A stretch of DNA of 64,000 nucleotides, from the NCBI RefSeq assembly GCF_947501425.1, contig NZ_CANMVN010000002.1, positions 1-64,000 of the forward strand, written 5' to 3'. The notes under the pieces were generated by a model. It was not told the DNA's origin, made no database searches, and worked only from the letters and a program-made list of their open reading frames with translations. Source of the stretch: an uncultured Psychroserpens sp. (GTDB lineage: Bacteria; Bacteroidota; Bacteroidia; Flavobacteriales; Flavobacteriaceae). This document shows, in pieces, positions 60,084-64,000 of the stretch; the first letter of the stretch is position 1; each line of letters opens with the position of its first letter. The position numbers and the translations under genes are program-made.

Positions 60084-61808
60084 ATGAAAAAGACTTTACT
60101 CCTACTAACATTATTGTGTAGTTTCATCATGTTACCAGCACAAAATGAACCACAGTGTGGTTTCGTACAAACTGCTGAATCTGAAGAATATTTCAATAAT
60201 CTAATGCCGCAACTTAAACGTTATGAGCAGGAATTTTACCAAATCAGAACTCAAAGACGTTCTTCAACCGCAATAAGCTCTGTACCTATCAAAGCTCATA
60301 TTATTAGAGATGATAGTGGAAATGGCGGACTTACAGAAGCTGAACTTAACAATGCTATTGCGATTATGAATTCCTACTATGCTAATGCATATTTGGAGTT
60401 TTTCCTATGTGATGGTATCAATTTCATTGACAGCTCTACATATTACGATTTCGAAACTGATGAGCAAACTGCTATGACAGACACCTATAATGTCAATAAT
60501 GTTATTAATATTTATTTTGCTAACTCTGTAGTTAGTAGTTCATCTGGTGGTGGATTATGTGGATATGCTTATTTCCCTGGTGGTCCTGAAGTTATTTTAA
60601 TGGATAATTCTTGTGCTACCAATGGAAGTACATTATCTCACGAAATGGGACACTTCTTTGCATTGTCGCATACGCATGGAGGAATAAATGGAACATTAAC
60701 TGACGAATTAGTAGATGGTTCAAATTGTGATTCAGCAGGAGATTTTATTTGTGATACACCAGCCGACCCACAATTGAGTTTTAGTAACGTATCATTCTCT
60801 TGTTCATATACAGGATCGACCACAGATTCTAATGGAGATACATTTGCCCCAAACCCCTTAAATATCATGTCGTATTCTCGTAAAGCTTGTCGTACTGAAT
60901 TTTCGCAAGGACAATATGCCAGAATTTACAGCGTATATCAAGCTTCACGAGCTGTTATGGCGTGCCCAAGCTTTAACGTAGACATTGCCGCAAATTACAC
61001 GCAAGACTGTAGCACTTCTGTTGATGTTGCTTTTACCGATAATAGTGTAGGTGCAACCTCATGGCAATGGGATGTTGATGGTGACGATATAATTGATTAC
61101 ACCATTCAAAATCCAACACATACCTATACGAGTTCTGGAGATTATGATGTGACTTTAACCATATCTAATGGTTCAAGTTCTTTAACCAAAGTCTATCAGG
61201 AGTTTGTTGGAGTTGGCGCAAACGAAATCAATACAACGCAGATTAATCTTGAATTAACTACTGATAATTACCCTGGGGAAATTGCATGGACTTTAAAGAA
61301 CAGTGCTGGAACAACATTATATTCAAGCCCTGGATATTCAACTGCTGGAGAAACTGTTACAGAAAACTTCATAGTAGCAACAAATGATTGTTACACATTT
61401 GAAATTACAGATGGATTTGGCGATGGTATTTGCTGCGGACAAGGACTAGGATCATACCGATTATCAACTCTAGAAGGTGCTACTATCAAAACAGGTGGTG
61501 ATTATGGAACTGGAGAAACTGTATTTATGTCTAATGCTTTATTGGGTGTTGATGACTATTTTGTGAATAATCCAATTTCAGTATATCCAAATCCGACTAA
61601 AGACATTTTAAATATCAAATTATCCAACACAAGTGATCTTCCTGATGCTTACACAGTTTACAATGTGCTTGGTCAAGTGATTACAAGTAAAATAATTCAA
61701 CAAGATGACGATTTAAGCATTGATGCTCAGAATTTGAGTGAAGGTATTTACTACGTGAAAATTTCTAAAGGAAATAACTCTAGTACAGTATCATTTATTA
61801 AAAACTAA
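60084..61808 (+). CDS. Secreted M43-like zinc metalloprotease with PKD and T9SS domains
   Basis: A 574-residue protein with a signal peptide (to about residue 20). The zinc site H186-E-M-G-H190-x5-H196 (HExxHxxxxxH) and the Met-turn region NIMSYSRKACRTEFS place it among metzincins, most like M43 (cytophagalysin/pappalysin). A PKD domain (about 305-375; WQWDVDGDD, PTHTYTSSGDYDVTL), a Cys-containing module with GFGDGICCGQGLGSY (about 380-480) and a type A T9SS domain (about 495-574; VYPNPTKDILNI) follow. Residues 21-90 are probably a propeptide. It is an extracellular peptidase; the substrate is unknown. Confidence 0.9.
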   Translation: MKKTLLLLTLLCSFIMLPAQNEPQCGFVQTAESEEYFNNLMPQLKRYEQEFYQIRTQRRSSTAISSVPIKAHIIRDDSGNGGLTEAELNNAIAIMNSYYANAYLEFFLCDGINFIDSSTYYDFETDEQTAMTDTYNVNNVINIYFANSVVSSSSGGGLCGYAYFPGGPEVILMDNSCATNGSTLSHEMGHFFALSHTHGGINGTLTDELVDGSNCDSAGDFICDTPADPQLSFSNVSFSCSYTGSTTDSNGDTFAPNPLNIMSYSRKACRTEFSQGQYARIYSVYQASRAVMACPSFNVDIAANYTQDCSTSVDVAFTDNSVGATSWQWDVDGDDIIDYTIQNPTHTYTSSGDYDVTLTISNGSSSLTKVYQEFVGVGANEINTTQINLELTTDNYPGEIAWTLKNSAGTTLYSSPGYSTAGETVTENFIVATNDCYTFEITDGFGDGICCGQGLGSYRLSTLEGATIKTGGDYGTGETVFMSNALLGVDDYFVNNPISVYPNPTKDILNIKLSNTSDLPDAYTVYNVLGQVITSKIIQQDDDLSIDAQNLSEGIYYVKISKGNNSSTVSFIKN

Positions 61809-61827
61809 TACTGAGATAAGTTTAAAC

Positions 61828-61866
61828 AAAAAGCGAATTGATAGTTATCAATTCGCTTTTTTTATA
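61828..61866. terminator. Bidirectional terminator between protease and pyrD genes
   Basis: AAAAAGCGAATTGATA (61828-61843), GT, TATCAATTCGCTTTTT (61846-61861): a long perfect stem with A and T tracts on either side. The pyrD stop codon (61850-61848) lies inside it. Confidence 0.9.
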
Positions 61867-62885
61867 AGTGCTTTGTTGATGTCTTTAATGAGTTTAGGTC
61901 CTTGGTAGATAAAACCTGTATAGATTTGAACCAGATCTGCTCCTGCTTCAATCTTTTCCAACGCATCTTCAGCAGAGTGTATACCGCCTACTCCAATAAT
62001 TGGAAACGCTTTCCGACTCTTATCAGCCAGATATTTAATCACTTTCGTTGATTTAGCTTTAATTGGCTGACCGCTAAGTCCGCCATTTCCTATTTCGGCT
62101 AAACGTTCCTCAGAGGCTTTCAAACCAGTTCTATCTACAGAAGTATTGCTGGCTATTACACCATCTAAATGCGTTTCTGCGATAAGCTCTATAATTTCGT
62201 CTAATTGATTTGTATTTAAATCTGGAGCAATTTTAAGCAAGATTGGTTTTTGCTGAGTAAATGTATTATTAGCTTTTTGTACTTCGGAAATAAGCTCTAA
62301 CAAGTAGTCTTTGTCATTCAATTTTGCATGACTACCAACATTAGGACAACTGACATTGAGAACAAAGTAATCCACATAAGGATGCAATGCGTTAAAGCAT
62401 TCTAAATAATCTTTTGTGTAATCCTCAGGTGCTGTAGCAGTATTTTTACCAATATTTCCACCAATAATCAATTTCCCTTTATTCTTTTTTAACTGTGCAA
62501 TAGCAGCTTGTAGTCCTTCATTATTAAAACCCATTCTATTGATGATACCTTTATCATCTTTAAGCCTGAATAAGCGCTTCTTAGGATTGCCAACCTGACC
62601 TTTTGGAGTTACGGTTCCTATTTCTATAAATCCAAAACCAAAATTTGCTAATTCGTTGTACAGCACCGCATTTTTATCAAAACCAGCAGCTAATCCAACT
62701 GGATTCTTGAATTTAAGTCCGAAAAGTTCTCGCTCTAAAGCCTTGTCATTTACCTGGTACAAACTTCTAAAAAGTGATGGTATTCCTGGTATTTTAGACA
62801 CATTACGAATAAGTGAGAATGTAAAGTGATGTACTTTTTCAGGGTCAAAACAAAATAAAATTGGTCTCAATAAAAGGGTATACAT
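61848..62885 (-). CDS. pyrD: Dihydroorotate dehydrogenase (quinone), class 2
   Basis: Membrane-associated flavoprotein that oxidises dihydroorotate to orotate in pyrimidine synthesis, passing electrons to quinone. The 345 residues match class 2 enzymes: an N-terminal helical extension (residues 1-40), [11 protein letters not shown] near residue 62, [12 protein letters not shown] with the catalytic Ser region near 173, and [14 protein letters not shown] near 266. Its last codons and stop sit inside the terminator stem. TATTTTTG on the minus strand (62911-62904) is a plausible -7 element. Confidence 0.95.
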   Translation of the reverse strand: MYTLLLRPILFCFDPEKVHHFTFSLIRNVSKIPGIPSLFRSLYQVNDKALERELFGLKFKNPVGLAAGFDKNAVLYNELANFGFGFIEIGTVTPKGQVGNPKKRLFRLKDDKGIINRMGFNNEGLQAAIAQLKKNKGKLIIGGNIGKNTATAPEDYTKDYLECFNALHPYVDYFVLNVSCPNVGSHAKLNDKDYLLELISEVQKANNTFTQQKPILLKIAPDLNTNQLDEIIELIAETHLDGVIASNTSVDRTGLKASEERLAEIGNGGLSGQPIKAKSTKVIKYLADKSRKAFPIIGVGGIHSAEDALEKIEAGADLVQIYTGFIYQGPKLIKDINKALIKKAN

Positions 62886-62946
62886 GCAAAATCTTTTCTA
62901 GTGCAAAAATAACATTCATTTGATTAAAATCGCTAACTTTCATGCC

Positions 62947-62963
62947 AAAACCTTGCAGGTTTT
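62947..62963. promoter_or_regulatory. Small dyad in the pyrD-pepT divergent region
   Basis: AAAACCT-TGC-AGGTTTT is a perfect 7-bp inverted repeat in the 125-bp gap between the divergent pyrD and pepT genes. It could be an operator for either gene. A terminator role is unlikely between divergent genes. Confidence 0.3.
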
Positions 62964-63010
62964 AATTTTATATCACTCAAACTCTTATTACACTTATAAC
63001 CGCATACAAT

Positions 63011-64000
63011 ATGATTACCAAAGAAGACATTATAAAACGTTTCATTAGTTACGTTACTGTAGATACAGAATCAGATCCAGAAAGTGACACGACACCTAGT
63101 ACTGCAAAACAATGGGACTTAGCTAATGCATTGGTTGCAGAATTAAAGTCTATTGGAATGAGCGATGTTAGCATTGATGAGAATGCCTATATCATGGCAA
63201 CGCTTCCTAGTAATGTGGATCATGAGGTTCCAACCATCGGTTTTATTTCTCATTTTGATACCACTCCAGATTTTACTGGTGCAAACGTAAAACCTCAAAT
63301 TATTGAGAATTACGACGGAAAAGATATTGTATTAAATGCAGCTGAAAACATTATTTTATCTCCTGATTATTTTGAAGATTTATTGTTATACAAAGGAAAA
63401 ACCTTAATCACAACTGATGGAACTACACTTCTTGGTGCAGATGACAAAGCAGGAATTGCCGAAATTGTTTCAGCCATGGAATACTTGATTCAGCATCCAG
63501 AGATTAAACACGGAACAATAAGAGTTGGGTTTACTCCAGACGAAGAAATTGGTCGTGGTGCACATAAATTTGATGTTGAAAAATTTGGAGCAGACTGGGC
63601 TTACACAATGGATGGAAGTCAGATTGGTGAACTCGAATATGAAAACTTTAATGCTGCAGGAGCAAAAGTAACTGTAAAAGGTAAAATTGTTCATCCAGGT
63701 TATGCCAAAGGAAAAATGGTAAACTCCATGTATATTGCTACAGAGTTTATCAATTCATTACCTCGAATGGAAACTCCTGAACATACCGAAGGCTATCAAG
63801 GTTTTTTTCATTTATATAGTATTGATGGCAAAGTAGAAGAAACCATTTTACAATACATCATCAGAGATCATGACAAAGGTCATTTTGAAGCACGAAAAGA
63901 CGTCATGCAAAAACTCACCAACGAAATCAACACACAATACGGAAGAGAGGTTATCGCTATAGAGATTAAGGATCAGTACTTTAATATGAAAGAAAAGGTA
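63011..64000 (+). CDS. pepT: Peptidase T (tripeptide aminopeptidase), 3' end beyond window
   Basis: Di-zinc M20-family exopeptidase that removes the N-terminal residue of tripeptides in the cytoplasm. Starting at ATG 63011 the frame stays open for 330 codons to the window edge; PepT proteins are about 410 residues, so about 80 are missing. Metal and catalytic motifs are visible: [11 protein letters not shown] (His-x-Asp), [30 protein letters not shown] with the catalytic Glu pair, and [19 protein letters not shown], a PepT hallmark. Confidence 0.94.
   Translation, partial: MITKEDIIKRFISYVTVDTESDPESDTTPSTAKQWDLANALVAELKSIGMSDVSIDENAYIMATLPSNVDHEVPTIGFISHFDTTPDFTGANVKPQIIENYDGKDIVLNAAENIILSPDYFEDLLLYKGKTLITTDGTTLLGADDKAGIAEIVSAMEYLIQHPEIKHGTIRVGFTPDEEIGRGAHKFDVEKFGADWAYTMDGSQIGELEYENFNAAGAKVTVKGKIVHPGYAKGKMVNSMYIATEFINSLPRMETPEHTEGYQGFFHLYSIDGKVEETILQYIIRDHDKGHFEARKDVMQKLTNEINTQYGREVIAIEIKDQYFNMKEKV

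Overview
The window reads as an AT-rich chromosome segment from a marine-type member of the Flavobacteriaceae (Bacteroidota). The evidence is promoters of the Bacteroidota form TTG-N19/20-TAnnTTTG, several secreted proteins with type IX secretion (T9SS) C-terminal sorting domains, a CrtI-CrtB-CrtZ-CrtY carotenoid operon, a split transketolase, a SurA/PpiC trio and a TonB-dependent receptor. I see no phage, IS element, CRISPR array, rRNA or plasmid function. Nearly all of it looks like vertically inherited core chromosome plus one stretch of small accessory genes.

Layout. 1-380: AT-rich non-coding DNA with two tandem left-pointing promoters and the thrS promoter. 0.4-3.7 kb: translation operon thrS-infC-rpmI-rplT, with an AUA-start infC and structured RNA between rpmI and rplT. 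3.8-7.1 kb: a giant propeller-amidohydrolase. 7.1-18.2 kb (minus): membrane adenylate/guanylate cyclase, a conserved secreted protein, a coupled sulfotransferase/class IV aminotransferase pair, AI-2E-type permease, dnaB, accA, DMT transporter, LptG-like permease and tgt. 18.4-20.9 kb: split transketolase with a secreted protein of unknown function wedged between the halves. 21-24.3 kb: outer-membrane barrel, FKBP-like lipoprotein, S4 protein, phosphoribosyltransferase, shikimate kinase. 24.4-24.6 kb: tRNA-Lys(UUU) and tRNA-Leu(GAG).

24.7-29.6 kb is the most interesting unit. A MerR-family regulator carrying the two signature motifs of B12-dependent CarH photoreceptors lies directly upstream of crtI-crtB-crtZ-crtY, which should make zeaxanthin. 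The two promoters share TTGTTTAACTTTT, and the crtI promoter carries overlapping perfect inverted repeats of it. This looks like a light- and cobalamin-controlled carotenoid switch. 29.6-34.5 kb (minus): TlpA-like thioredoxin, a triple-repeat lipoprotein, a Crp/Fnr regulator and aconitase. 34.7-37.6 kb: an acyltransferase, then a likely copper type II monooxygenase-like membrane protein with a SCO1-like lipoprotein. 37.6-42.8 kb (minus): MoxR ATPase and three PpiC/SurA-type chaperones for envelope protein folding. 43.1-52.4 kb (plus): a run of mostly short, poorly characterised genes (START-like, CpXC, SIMPL, ketopantoate reductase, GT39, DUF4272). 52.6-54.0 kb: guaB with a hairpin leader.

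54.2-57.4 kb is a probable iron locus: a 47-residue Cys-rich protein, ferritin and a TonB-dependent receptor. An identical 16-bp dyad (ATTTATTCTAAATAAA) sits at the promoters of the Cys-rich gene and the receptor. 57.4-62.9 kb: HMG-CoA lyase, LysE-type exporter lacking a normal start codon, two T9SS cargo proteins (a spondin-domain protein and an M43-like metalloprotease) and pyrD. From 63.0 kb to the right edge runs pepT, cut by the window end.
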